A DNA stretch of 64,000 bases, taken from NCBI RefSeq assembly GCF_958979055.1, contig NC_084894.1, positions 27,537,616-27,601,615 on the forward strand. The letters are read 5' to 3'. The notes under the pieces were generated by a model. The model had not been told where the DNA came from. It was given only the letters and a program-made list of their open reading frames with translations, and ran no database searches. Both the position numbers and the translations under genes were made by a program. This document shows, piece by piece, positions 48,479-59,403 of the stretch (position 1 is the stretch's first letter; the number at the start of each line of letters is the position of its first letter). The stretch comes from Alnus glutinosa. Its lineage: Eukaryota; Streptophyta; Magnoliopsida; Fagales; Betulaceae.

Positions 48479-49568
48479 TCCGTTTGTTTCGACGTAAAAT
48501 GATTTCCATCGTAAAATATTTTTGGCGAAATCATTTTCAGAAAAATGATTTTCTCGAAAAATATTTTACGGCGTTTGGCTCGCACGAAAAAATTACGAAA
48601 AGCAAAAATCAAAGTCTAGCAATTGCCGCCTAAATCCGGCAATGTCCGGTCACCGTTGCTAGATTCCGGCGAGCTGGTTTGGCCGAATCAATGGCCGGAT
48701 CCGTTCAAATCTGACCAGATACCGGTCATTTTGGCTAGATCCGGCCGGCTTCTGATCATAGCCAGAATCCGATAACGATGGCCGGATGTCGTCGGATTCC
48801 AGAACCGGCAGAATTCCGGTGGCCAGATGTTGCCGGATTCCGGCACCGGTTGGATTTCGACGACTAATCATTGCCGGATTCCGACAATTGGAAATCAAAC
48901 GTGTGTGGAAGGACGAAGAGTTTAATTTCAAAAAACGATTTACGGTTTTGAAAATCGTAAATCGTTTTCCAAAAATTAAAGAAACTTTTACGGTCAAACT
49001 GAAAATGATTTTCGTTGACCATTATTTTCGCTCCTACCAAATACCGTAAAATGTCGAAATCATTTTTCAGAAATCATATTATGCTGAAACCAACTGAGCA
49101 TTATGCTGAAATTAAACTCTACGTCCTTACACGCACGTTTGATATCCAATTGCCGGAATCCGACAATGGTCAGTCGTTAAAATCCAACTGGCGCCGAAAT
49201 TCGACGACATTCGGCACCATCGCCGAATTCCGGAGGACTAGAATATGGCCGGATTCTGGCTATGGTCAGAAGCCGGCCGGATCTGGACAAAATGACTGGG
49301 GTCCGGCCAGATCTGGAGGGATCTGGCCATTGATCCAGCCGAATCTAGACGGATCCGGCCAAACCTGTTTGCCAAAATCCGGCAACGGCGACCGGACGTT
49401 GTAGGATTCCGATAGCAGTTGCCGAACTTTGATTTTCGCCTCTTGAAATTTTTTCATGCAAGCTAAACACCGTAAAATATTTTCGAGAAAATCATTTTTT
49501 TTTTCTGAAAATGATTTCGCCGAAAATATTTTACGACAAAAATCATTTTACATCAAAACAAACAAAGC
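48479..49568. mobile_element. 1.09-kb foldback-type element
   Basis: The two ends read inwards as 'gtttgtttcgacgtaaaatg' and (reverse complement) 'gtttgttttgatgtaaaatg'. Inverted homology continues for roughly 450 bases on each side, leaving a loop of about 170 bases (48940-49110). The outer 105 bases contain 'aaaatattt', 'gaaatcatttt' and 'aaaatgattttc' words; the inner arms are GC-rich with many 'ccggat'/'atccgg' motifs. The loop holds a third TIR-like piece near 49035-49070. No transposase. The short frames at 48659-48997 (minus) and 49015-49404 (plus) are the two arms read outwards, so they resemble each other. Confidence 0.85.
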
Positions 49569-50534
49569 ATATATATTTTACATTATTTACCTCTCGAATA
49601 AGGCTGCTCTTCAGCCTTTTTACCTCTCTGGAAAATTATTCATTTTGGCATCTTTGGGACCCTAACGAAAAGTAGAAAGAGACCCTAGAAGTTGCATTTC
49701 AGTTATATTTGTTATTACCTAAATAAGATTTACTTTCAATAAAACATCTCGAATAAAATGGTTGTTATCTTATTCACTAAGCCTAAATGAGATTAACCTC
49801 CAATTTACGCACATGAATTACCTCAAAAATATAAATTGGAACCACATATATTGCCGCAATATGTTTCCAATCATTTAAAATTTTTAAATGGCGTAACACC
49901 ATATACAATGTTAGTTGCAATAAAACAAAATTTGAACTATAAAACAAATCCTCATTATTTCACTTGAAAATGAGAGAATCATGTTCTGAAAGTGCAATGC
50001 TACCATTTTGAATTTATTTATTTTTTATACGTAATTTCATCTCATTGAAAAGTGCATAGAGTTGCAACCCTAATACACATAAAGTATATAAGATAATCTT
50101 CTATTCAATAAAAAAAGAATAACAAAGGTTCAAAAAATATAGAAAAACTAGGACAATAAAGAAACTATTATGTGCTACTATCCATGTTTAAAGGGAAATG
50201 AATATAATCTTCTTTAGTTATACCACTGAAGGCTCTCTATCTTCAAAATTTTGGGTATTCTCCAAAGACACCACATTAAACATAAAGGAGCAAACCTCAA
50301 GACTTTCAAAATGTCACAACTCTCCCATCTGACCTTCACAACTCATCAACAACTCTCTCACATTTCTAACCATAACTCAATCAACACCAAACAAATTAAA
50401 TAGCAAGCTCCATAAATCTCTTACAGCTTCACAATAAAGAAGAAGGTTACATTATCATTTGACCTATTTACAACATACTACATATTGTTTCGTGAAAAGT
50501 CTTTACTATGAAAATTACTTAGCAGCTGTTTCAT
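49569..50534. other. array spacer downstream of copy C
   Basis: Aligns with 40400-41090 of the previous unit (for example 'acaaaggttcaaaaatatag' and 'ccaaagacaccacattaaac'). No gene seen. Confidence 0.6.
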
Positions 50535-50885
50535 TTTTTTTTATTTTTTTTTATAAGTAAGAAAATTTCATTAAAAAAGCGTAAGGCGCCCCTAAGTACA
50601 CAGGAAGTATACACATGAGCAACTCAGCTAGTCCACATGAAAAACCCAAGAAAACCCATAAGAAACTACATATCCACAACACCCAAAACTCACATGAAAC
50701 CCAAGATATAATAGAAACCCCCCAACAAACACCCAAGATACAAAGTAACCCCCATAATAAAATAAAACCCAATAGAACCCCCCAACCAACACCCAAGATA
50801 CAAAGTAATCCCCCATAATACAATAAAACCCAAGATTCAATAGAAACCCCCCATCAAACAGTTCTACAAACACCCAAGATACAAT
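50535..50885 (-). mobile_element. LINE-type 3' end insertion with 11-bp target duplication
   Basis: 351 bp flanked by the perfect direct repeat agctgtttcat (50524-50534 and 50886-50896). Minus-strand orientation: it ends 'cttacttataaaaaa' with an A-rich tail (plus strand T-run at 50535-50562), preceded by 'tacttcctgtgtacttaggg', a plant L1 3' end. The other half is made of about three imperfect 60-bp repeats rich in 'aacacccaagatac' and 'aaccccccaa'. The corresponding place in the previous unit (about 41083-41100) is uninterrupted. Confidence 0.88.
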
Positions 50886-51016
50886 AGCTGTTTCATGCTA
50901 CAAACAGTTCTTACCACTTCATCAGGCACAAGATAGATGGGTCCTAAGCGTTCGCAAGTACTTGCAGCTAGATGAGCCTTTGAAGTGTTTATTGCACCTG
51001 CTGCAGCGTGCGGCAG

Positions 51017-54000
51017 TCAAGAAATGAATCCCTTGCTCTTTAAACTTTCAACAGCTTCCTTGATAATTTGCTCCACGGGAATGAATTGTAAGCCCAAGTC
51101 CATCAGCTTCTTGGATCCAAGCGTCGCCCTCGACAACCCAGGTTGGGTATGCTTAGGCAACCTACATATACAAGAACATCATAAGTTAGGCATTTATGCA
51201 ACCACTTCTATTGCATTTAAGTTCTAAAATTTCCATAGAGCAGATATATTCACGTGGCCATAAGTTTCTTGACTGCAAAATCTAAAAATAATATATGATG
51301 CATGGCAGCACAAAGAAAACTTAAATAAGCCAGTGAAAGATGGAACATCATCAAGAGGCAAGAATAAAAGTCACATCACTGGGCCTCTACAGATCCAACC
51401 ACACCCAATTCAAGGATTAGAAGAGCCATTTTATAGTTATGATTTTACTTTGTTACATTTAATAGTGTATATGATGCCAAAAAATTCAATGACATGGGAT
51501 CATGTATACCATTAGATGCAACAAAATAAAATCCTAAATATGAAATGGCTCCTCTCCATTACAAGTAAAATGGAGAAGATCATGTTCCGTCCAAGGATTG
51601 GAGTGACATTTGGTGGGATGAACCCCAGGAAAAACTAAAGTGATTTTTTATATTATTAAAAAACAAAAAATCATAGTTGATTTATGGCCAACTAAAAGTA
51701 GTTAAAATCAAAACAAAATAAAAGATACACCTCCATGATACTTTCTGTAGCAGAGAGTGCATTATCAATGTCAAACTTAATAAAGCTCGTTTGACAACCG
51801 GTAGTTAGATATCTTCTTCATCATTAATGCAATCCACCATTATAATCTCTAGATCACAATTATCCTTGGAATGCAATCCAATTCCACCATATTGTGGGCA
51901 TAAGGTTCTGATGCTGTTTTTACGGTTATCAGATGTTCAAGTCTATATACAAGACGTGTATAGAGTGTCTGCTTCAAATCCATTTGCAGTAGCAGGAAGT
52001 CAAATTTATTACCTTGGCACCTTATATTCAGGGTAAAGTTCAGCAAGCTTTGCTACAAAATCACTATAATTCGATATAGATTCAACACACAAGTGCCTTC
52101 CAGTTGCTGATTTGTTTTCATACAGCAAGATATGTGCTAGGGCTACATCTTTAAAATGCACATATCCCATAAAAAGGTCCTCAGATGCTTCAGTGCCTCC
52201 TGCAGCAAGGATAGAATAGCATCATTAGTGCTTTTATTAACTCTAAATATAAGAAACTTAAACTTAAAAAGTCAAGAGACTACAGAGTCACAGACTACAT
52301 TCAGTTAAAGGTGTGACAGGGGTTTCGGAACATCAACCCAAATAGGGCTCATCTTCTATATAAAGGTAGAATGACAAAACTCGTTGAAAGCTTACACTAC
52401 CGTGTTTTTGCCTGCTGCTTATTACTTGGCATGCATTGTCTTTAGCATCCTTTGCTTTTAGCATGGCTACTTCCCAACCCGGGGAACAGCAAAGGGTGAC
52501 AAGCTTTAGACAACCCAAAGGGTAACTATAGTGAAACCCTTATGGACATCAATTCTCAAGACCAACCTATGGTAGCCAAGAGATGAAGAGAGTAGTATAT
52601 CACTGCACACCTGCAGAAGTTGAGTACCGTCCCTTTTTCCAAGCTGGGGACTACCCACGTATATGACCCTAAATATGAGATTAAAAGTACTAAATGAATA
52701 CTTGTTTTCTTTTTATAAATAATCGAAATATCATTAAAAGCTTTAAGCGCCACTAGGTACACACAAAGCATACAAGAAAAATAAAATAAAAAATAAAAAC
52801 TAGCTAGAAGGAGAAAACATAACAGGAAAATCATAATAATTAATCATCACAGGAGAAAGAAAAGTATATGTCCAAAGATACTGAGTTTTGAAGAAAAAAA
52901 TACTTAATCCTCAAAGGAAATCATGAATACTCGTTTTGAAGAATGTTAACAAACTTAACTTTTACAGTGACAAATTCTTTATTTAAGGCAGCCATTTGGT
53001 TTCTATTCCTTGTTCCACTCAAGCCTTAATCATATGGAGACTTGACCAAAGTAAAGGGGAAGATGGGGTTTGTTTGATAAAACTTTTTAGATGGTGCTTT
53101 TTGCTTAAAAAAGTGTTTTGATGTGACATAAGAGATGCAAGTAGTTATGAGTGTTTTGTGTTTGGAGCTATTTGTTAATGCTTTTGCCTTTTTCCTTAAA
53201 AGCAAAAAAAAAAAAATCCAAAAAAGGGTAACAAACGGACCCCGTGATTTAATCAGGGTAATATAAAATGAAGAAAACTTATAATTACACCGGTCATTAA
53301 AACATCTTCCAAGTAAAATAGTTGTAACTTTCTGAGCAAGCCTAACACCCCTTTGGCCCTTTGAGTTCTAGTTTGGTAATTCAAGTTGAAGTTAGAAATA
53401 TAAGTACCATAACAATATAATGATCACTAAAAAGCCACATTGCACAAATAGAGCACTACCCTGAAAAAAAGAAAGAAAAAAGAAGCATTACCCTGGAGAA
53501 GGCTGCCAAACAATAACATGCTTGCGTTGAGTCTTGGAGGAATAACAGGGCCCAACACCATCCCAGGGTTCACCACCACCACATCCAAACCCTTCTCTTT
53601 GGAAAAATTCCATGCCGCTTTCTCGGCTAGTGTTTTAGAAATTGGATACCATAACTACACCACAAAACAAACAAACAAAATTGTCATTAGTGTTTGTAAT
53701 ATCCTATGTATGATTCAGACATTCAGTCCACGTCGATGCAATGCCTGATAACCCAATCGGGGGTCCCAATCGGGAGTCCAACAATTATTCTCTAACAAAT
53801 TGGTCCAAAGCTACACAAACGGACGTGCATTTTGCATATATACGATAGGGGCACTCACTCCCTTCTGCTTGCAGTACTCAATGTCGGTCCAGCAAGCCTC
53901 AGCCTCGACAATGTCGTCTGGCAAATTAGGGCTCGTAGTAATGGCCATCAACGATGATGTCAGCACTACACGGCTCACCCCAGCTTCCTTCGCCGCCGTC

Positions 54001-54140
54001 AGTACATTTATAGTTCCCTTGATCGCCGGGTCCAGAAGTTGCTTCTACATAAGACATCAATTTATACAATATTGTTAGAATAATGGTTAAATCATAACAT
54101 ATATATATATAATTTCAGGTTACTGTGTGAAAATAAAAAT

Positions 54141-54181
<41 letters not shown>

Positions 54182-54569
54182 CGGGATCTGGGACTTGATC
54201 GACGATGTTGGGAGAGGCGACGTGGAAGACTCCGGCGCAGCCATTGACGGCGGAGACGATGGAGCCGTAATCAAGGAGATCGATCTGGAAGAGACGGAGG
54301 CGAGTCTCAGCGCCTTCTAGGGCCTCTAGGTGCTTCGTTTCACTCTCGTTCTCTGCAAATAGGGAGCGAATTTAAGCGGGGAGATGGCATTTCCGTAGAT
54401 AAATGCAAGAGTAAGCGCATTTTTGAAACGAAAAATAGTGTGTGAAGTAACTGAGATCTTGGACGGTGGCGTGGACAGTGTAGCCACGGTCCAGAAGGAG
54501 ACGGACGACCCAGGATCCAATGCAGCCGCTGGCTCCGGTGACGCACACCACCTCACCCTCCTTCGCCAT
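51017..54569 (-). CDS. cinnamoyl-CoA reductase-like protein, copy C (6 exons, 323 aa)
   Basis: Exons: 54569-54452, 54352-54180, 54044-53859, 53654-53492, 52199-52013, 51161-51017; 972 nt ending TGA, each exon the same length as in copy B. Rossmann motif TGASGCIG at 11-18; triad by position S128, Y162, K166. The post-serine segment is [16 protein letters not shown], and exon 4 ends LLFGSLLQG, making C almost identical to B and distinct from A. The intron 1 donor is GTTACT rather than GTTAGT (B) or GTTTGT (A), still acceptable. Intron 2 contains a long A run (54144-54177) next to the exon 2 donor. The frame is fully open and the gene looks functional. The GTG 18 bases upstream of the ATG corresponds to copy A's extended start region, but no ATG remains there. 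Confidence 0.92.
52709..52922 (-). mobile_element. short LINE-type retroposon in intron 4 of copy C
   Basis: Same insertion as in copy B (42931-43150), with target duplication atgaatacttgtttt at 52694-52708 and atgaatactcgtttt at 52923-52937. Confidence 0.8.
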
Positions 54570-55019
54570 CCCACTCTCTCCACTCACTAAAGTGTGGCAC
54601 TCAGGGCTGGGTTCGGATTTTAGCTACGTGGCAAGATAGGAATGCTGTAGTGGCAGTGTATATATATATATATATATATAAAAGTAACGATTGATTGTCA
54701 TCTTTTTATATAATTTTTCACCACATTTTTGATGTGGTAAGATAGTCTTCCACCTTATTTTATTTTTAAAATTCAAAAATAGTAGGAAGCCACCTTACTA
54801 AAATGGTAAAAACTTGTACAAAAAGATGATAATGAATCATTACTCATCGTGGTATAAAAAGTTTACTTTAATAAAGCTAGACTGATCAGCTGGTAGGATT
54901 GCGGGGTCAGACCAATAATGCTTGTTTGGGTAGCCAATAATAACAAGCCAATAATGTCATCTGAGTGGGCTTAGAATCACAAATCATCAAGTGATCCTAA
55001 GAAGTAAATGGGTCATGTC
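54570..55019. promoter_or_regulatory. promoter side of copy C
   Basis: Contains TACGTGGC at 54625-54632 in the phrase shared by all array promoters, then an AT run and a 'ataataaccaagccaataatg'-like duplication. Homology with the copy B upstream region continues to about 55015. Confidence 0.5.
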
Positions 55020-55090
55020 CAAACAGATTATGATTATGACCCTGGAAGATTGATTCTTCATCTTCAGCATCATCTTCATCATCACTATTA

Positions 55091-55963
55091 CTATGCTTGA
55101 ATGTTTTCAAGAATAGATTCAACATTTCCAAATCTCTCTTTGAAGGTCCTGTCTTTTTCTTGGACTTTGAAGAAGTAGAGGACTAGACTTTTTCTTACAA
55201 CTGGAGTTAACAACTTCGTAATAGCAGGGGGTGCCACAGCAACAGCAGGGATAGCTGTTCTTGCTATCTTTTGGGCAAACTCCTTGTTAACAGTTTTCAA
55301 CAATAAGATCAATTTGTGGAAATTTGTCTCACCATTTGGCAAACCAATGTCGATCGAGAATGTCACCATCTTTAACATATTGCCATTTAAGAATCCAAAG
55401 AATCTTATATTTTTTTTAATGAAATGCAACATAGGGGTAAATTGTGTACCATAAGAATCCACCTTGTACAAATCCTTGAAGTTACAGAAGGCATCGGCAA
55501 GTTTTAGGGGAAGAATATCTGGAATGGGTCCGAAATTTTCCCACCATTTGCAGAACCATAAGGACAAAATTCCCTCAAATTGTTTATCAAAATTAATGAA
55601 TCAGGAATGATCAAAATTAGGTGTCTGGAATAACATTAATTTAAACCAAGCCTCCACATAATCATAGTAACAATAAGGGATATCGAAACCAGGAAGTTCT
55701 TTGGTTTTGGAAGGGTGTTCACCCCGGTCCTTCTCATAAATAATTTTATCAAAGTAGACACAATGGTAAAGAAGTTTAGTGGAATCAATTCTATCAAAGA
55801 TAGGTTTAAAATGGACAGATTTGGTTGTTAATAGGATAGTAGTATAGAAATTGAGATTTTTAGCTGGATGTACAGGAATCCAGTGAAAACGATGAGGAAA
55901 ATAAGTAAGTGTCAATTGAGAATGGTCTCTAATAGAGGCACGATTTAATTCAACAAAAAACAA
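55091..55963 (-). pseudogene. pararetroviral polyprotein fragment (two frames)
   Basis: Two open stretches, 55963-55601 (120 codons) and 55567-55091 (158 codons), are separated by a stop/frameshift. They are rich in Trp, Tyr and Phe (for example KWWENFGPIPDILP), a feature of the non-enzymatic polyprotein region in plant endogenous pararetroviruses. The end is acidic, then the homology fades near 55020. Exact protein (movement, coat or linker) not determined. Confidence 0.5.
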
Positions 55964-56054
55964 GTGTTGGAAGAAGGAATATAAACATAAGCATAAGCTT
56001 GCTCGTGTTTAACAAATGGGGATCTGGGTTTCTGCGAAGAAACAACAAAGGGGC

Positions 56055-56988
56055 AAAAACAATGAGCCAGGAAGTTAGAGAGAGAACATCTGAGAAACTT
56101 CTAGAGAGAGAGAGAGAGAGCCTTTCCGAGATTTTGTTTCGTCAGGGGGAGGCCCCTCCCGGCACTGGTCTTTCCCTTAATCCTTATGGATTAGGGAGGC
56201 TTTTGTTCGCCCCACTGGTTCCCAATGGCGGGTGTTGTTGTTCTCCCAGCCTCTAGGTTGTGGAGCTTTTGGTCCCTTCAGGTGTTGATCCGGTTGTGGT
56301 TTGTTTTCTTTGGTTGTTTTGTCTTTGTTTTTCTGTTGTTTTGGTACAAGCAAATGGATTTTCAGGCTTTGGCCTTTAGGGAATGGCGGATGTTGGTGGG
56401 TCTTTGGCGGAGTTGTTCTTTATTGTTATATCTACAAGCCTCGGCTGGGGGTTTGTCAACAGGAGCCTTTTCTTAGTGTTCACCGGCTTCCTTTGGTCAC
56501 GGCTATCACTTGACGGGGCTATGCGGTTTGTTGATGACCACGCGCCGGGGAGCTTCCTCCCTAGGTTCATGCGTGAGGGTCACGACTTGTATATTCGGTC
56601 TTGACTGGTGTGGTTCTGGGCTTTTAGAGGTCGTTGGATGCTGGATTGGTTCTCGGAGTTGGTGTGTCCTCTTCAAACGCTAATCTCCAACGACGGTTTT
56701 CCCGGAGCTTCAATTTGTGTTCTTCTGTTTGTTTTGTATATTCTTTTTCTTTGTTTCACAGTCTACCTTTTGGTAGCTGCTTCAAGCCAAAATCTTTCCT
56801 GACTTTGTGATTAGAGATTCTTCATCTCTGTTCACTTCTATGGCCTACGGGCTTTGATGTAGCCTTTGGGCATTTAGATTACCTTCTGTGTTCCTGTAAG
56901 TGTATTGGATTTGGCCTTGTGTAATCCCATCTACGGTTTGATTCTCTGCAATAAAGGTTGAAGGTTGTTATAAAAAAAAAAAAAAAAA
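56055..56988 (+). mobile_element. 5'-truncated LINE-like insertion inside the pararetrovirus
   Basis: Plus-strand segment with AATAAA (56950) and a 17-base A tail (56972-56988). It is flanked by similar sequences 'gaaacaacaaaggggc' (about 56037-56053) and 'gaaacaagggc' (56991-57001), an imperfect target duplication. The interior is G/T-rich with no RT motif, so it is a 3' end only, or another poly(A) retroposon. Confidence 0.5.
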
Positions 56989-57449
56989 GAGAAACAAGGG
57001 CACTAGCGTATGTAACAAGAGGTTTTGGGCTGGAGGCCATAAACCTATTTGCAATAGTAACAAAATAGGCAATAGGGGAAGACTCTAATTTGATGACCAG
57101 AGCGTTTGCAGCATTAGGAACCTTCGATTTTCCTTTGTCCTTTTTGCTTGCTACGAGGGCATTGCAAAAATTCACAAGAAAGAAAATCTGGAATGGAATT
57201 ATTAATTCCTTTGATATATTCAATATCAAAATAAAAAATACTTAAAATAGCTTACCATCTTGCAAAAATTTGTTTTGAAGCAATATTTTCAACATCCTTT
57301 TTCAAAATTTATTTAGCAGATTGACAATCAATGCGTAATAAGAATTTTTGATTTAGCAAATTAGATTGAAATTTTGTAATGCAGAGAACAATAAAAAGAA
57401 TTTATTTTTTAATAGTACTATAATTAGTTTGTGTATTATTCTAGGATCC

Positions 57450-58421
57450 GGAGTGGAATCAAACAATTTGTTCAGGAGATTCTGGTGAAACAATTTGTTT
57501 CAGAATTCCTCAATAACCAATGTCAGAGGCATTAGTCTCAACAACTTTGAAAGCATGTTCATAAGGAATACCTAAGCAGGGTAAAGTTTTAACATGGGTC
57601 TTAATCTCTATGACTAGAGTGGTATGTATATCAGTCCAGGGAGGAGAGTTATCTTGTAATCTATCAAATAGGGGTTTGCAATATTTCCTAAGATCCTTAT
57701 AGAAGTCGGCAACGTAGTTTAAAGACCCTAAAAATCTCTGGAGTTGAGTTTTATCAATAATGACATCAGGAAATTTGTCAGCAAATTGAATAGCTCTATC
57801 AATTGGATGAACTTGTCATTCAGAAAAGTCAAAACTAAGGAATCTAATCTTGATTTGAAAAAGTCAAATATTTGTAGCAGAAACAAGAAGACCATTGTGT
57901 TTGATAATATCTAAAAACGTATTCAAATGTTTCCAATGTTCATCAATGGATTTGGAATAGATTAGAACATCATCAATGTAGACAATAGTGAAATGGCTGA
58001 AGGGATTTAAAATATCATTCATAATATTTTAGAATTCACTATGAGCATTTTTGAAACCAAAAGGCATAACATTCTACTCATAATGACCAAAATGAGTGGT
58101 AAATGCTGTTTTGTATCTATATTTCTCAATAATCTAGATTTTCCAAAACTCAAACTTCATATCAAACTTAGAAAAAACTAGAGCCTCACTAAGACGACTA
58201 ACCAAATCTTTCCTATTAGGGATAAGATACCTAATACATTCTAACACATCATTAAGGGGTTTGTAATTAATAACTAGCCTAGGGGTCCCTATTTCAAGTT
58301 CAGCATTTTTCATAACATAGAAAGCAGCACAAAATCGTGGAGACTTACTTTTGCAAATAACATTTTTAGCAAGTAAATCAACAATTTCTTTTTGCCAGAT
58401 TTTTAAAGTTTCAGCATTCAT
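57450..58421 (-). pseudogene. pararetroviral reverse transcriptase remnant
   Basis: The frame 58421-58134 contains the family-typical PRLVINYKPLN and SKFDMKFEFW phrases of the fingers/palm. After a stop, the catalytic motif YIDD is encoded at 57980-57969, in the setting IVYIDDVLIYS. Downstream the frame is cut by many stops, and the RNase H part is not recognisable as an open frame. The INYKPLN / SKFDMK wording distinguishes it from Gypsy and copia enzymes. Confidence 0.8.
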
Positions 58422-58720
58422 TTGGATAGGTCTAACCTTAGTAGGAATTTTGTTTTCAGATAAATCTTTAATGTAAGGCAGAAAAACAATATGTTTTTTC
58501 CTATGCTAAAAGGCAGTTGGAAGGTCATAACAGATAGTATCAATAAGCAGGGTATTGAAAGCATCAATTTTTTATTGCAACAATTTATCACAAAGTTGAT
58601 TTGCAATCTTTTTGTATTAAACTTCTTGTTTTAAGAAGTTCAGATGGTTAGTTTTTTGCAGTTATTAGATTTAATCGATTAATAACCATATCAAATTTGG
58701 ATGCGAAGTTGAATTTTACT

Positions 58721-59403
58721 TTTGCTAGTGGCCGGTAATCGTTTGCATATTAATTATGAGTTAAAACAATATTCATGTTTGCCAAGATGAAGTCTGTTTC
58801 CCATTCATTTCTTTGCTTGTTAAAAATATGTGTGATAAAGTTATTCTTGGTCTTCCGTTTATTGCTGCACTTTACCCTTTCTCTGTCGATGACACTGATA
58901 TTATTACTAATGTACCTCCTTGTCCAAATCACCTATTAATTGAGAGGAAAATTGTACTGTGTGAATAACCCCAATTTTAAAGAACTACAACGATTTTTTA
59001 ACATGGGCATAAGTACAACGAATAAGTAAATCAAGAACTCGGCTATGTTTATTTGTGTTTTTGTTTTGTATTCTCAAGACAAATACATTAACAAATAACT
59101 CTAAAAAAAAAACCCACTAACAAACATGCCTCCTAAACTGTCCTGAGATTGAAGAATACATCCGCAAACTCACTAAACTTTCATCAGACTGAAGAATACA
59201 TCCGCAAATGTAACTATCATGAAACGAACACAGAAATAGTACAAAATCATAAAAATTGAATCTTTGCTAAAGCATTTCTCTCATCAACGGGACAATTTCT
59301 AATCAAATGAGGATCAAAATAAGATATCGGGAAATTGTGAAGGAGCTATCTCTTCTCTTAGTAACTAATGCTTGCAAAATTGGAGCAGGCACAGCACACT
59401 AAA
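58721..59403. other. right edge of reductase array and TIM22 3' flank
   Basis: 58917-59040 aligns with the array spacer at 48346-48476 ('gtccaaatcacctattaa', 'taacatgggcataagtac'), so the array once extended to here. A 29-base direct repeat 'agactgaagaatacatccgc'-type lies at about 59142-59206. 59041-59403 probably includes the TIM22 3' UTR. Confidence 0.6.

Larger units (their letters stand above)
55020..58720 (-). mobile_element. decayed endogenous pararetrovirus (Caulimoviridae-type)
   Basis: Minus-strand polyprotein pieces in several frames, broken by many stops and frameshifts. The reverse transcriptase part is at about 58421-57450; further polyprotein pieces at 57229-56990, 55963-55601 and 55567-55091 resemble the parts often annotated as 'polyprotein' in plant genomes. 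The order on the minus strand places RT before the latter pieces. A LINE-like insertion splits the element at about 56055-56988. No intact viral gene remains, so it is an old, inactive copy. Confidence 0.7.

Noticed and set aside
48659..49404. Two similar open frames of about 112 and 129 codons
   Set aside because: They are the two inverted arms of the foldback element, not a duplicated gene.
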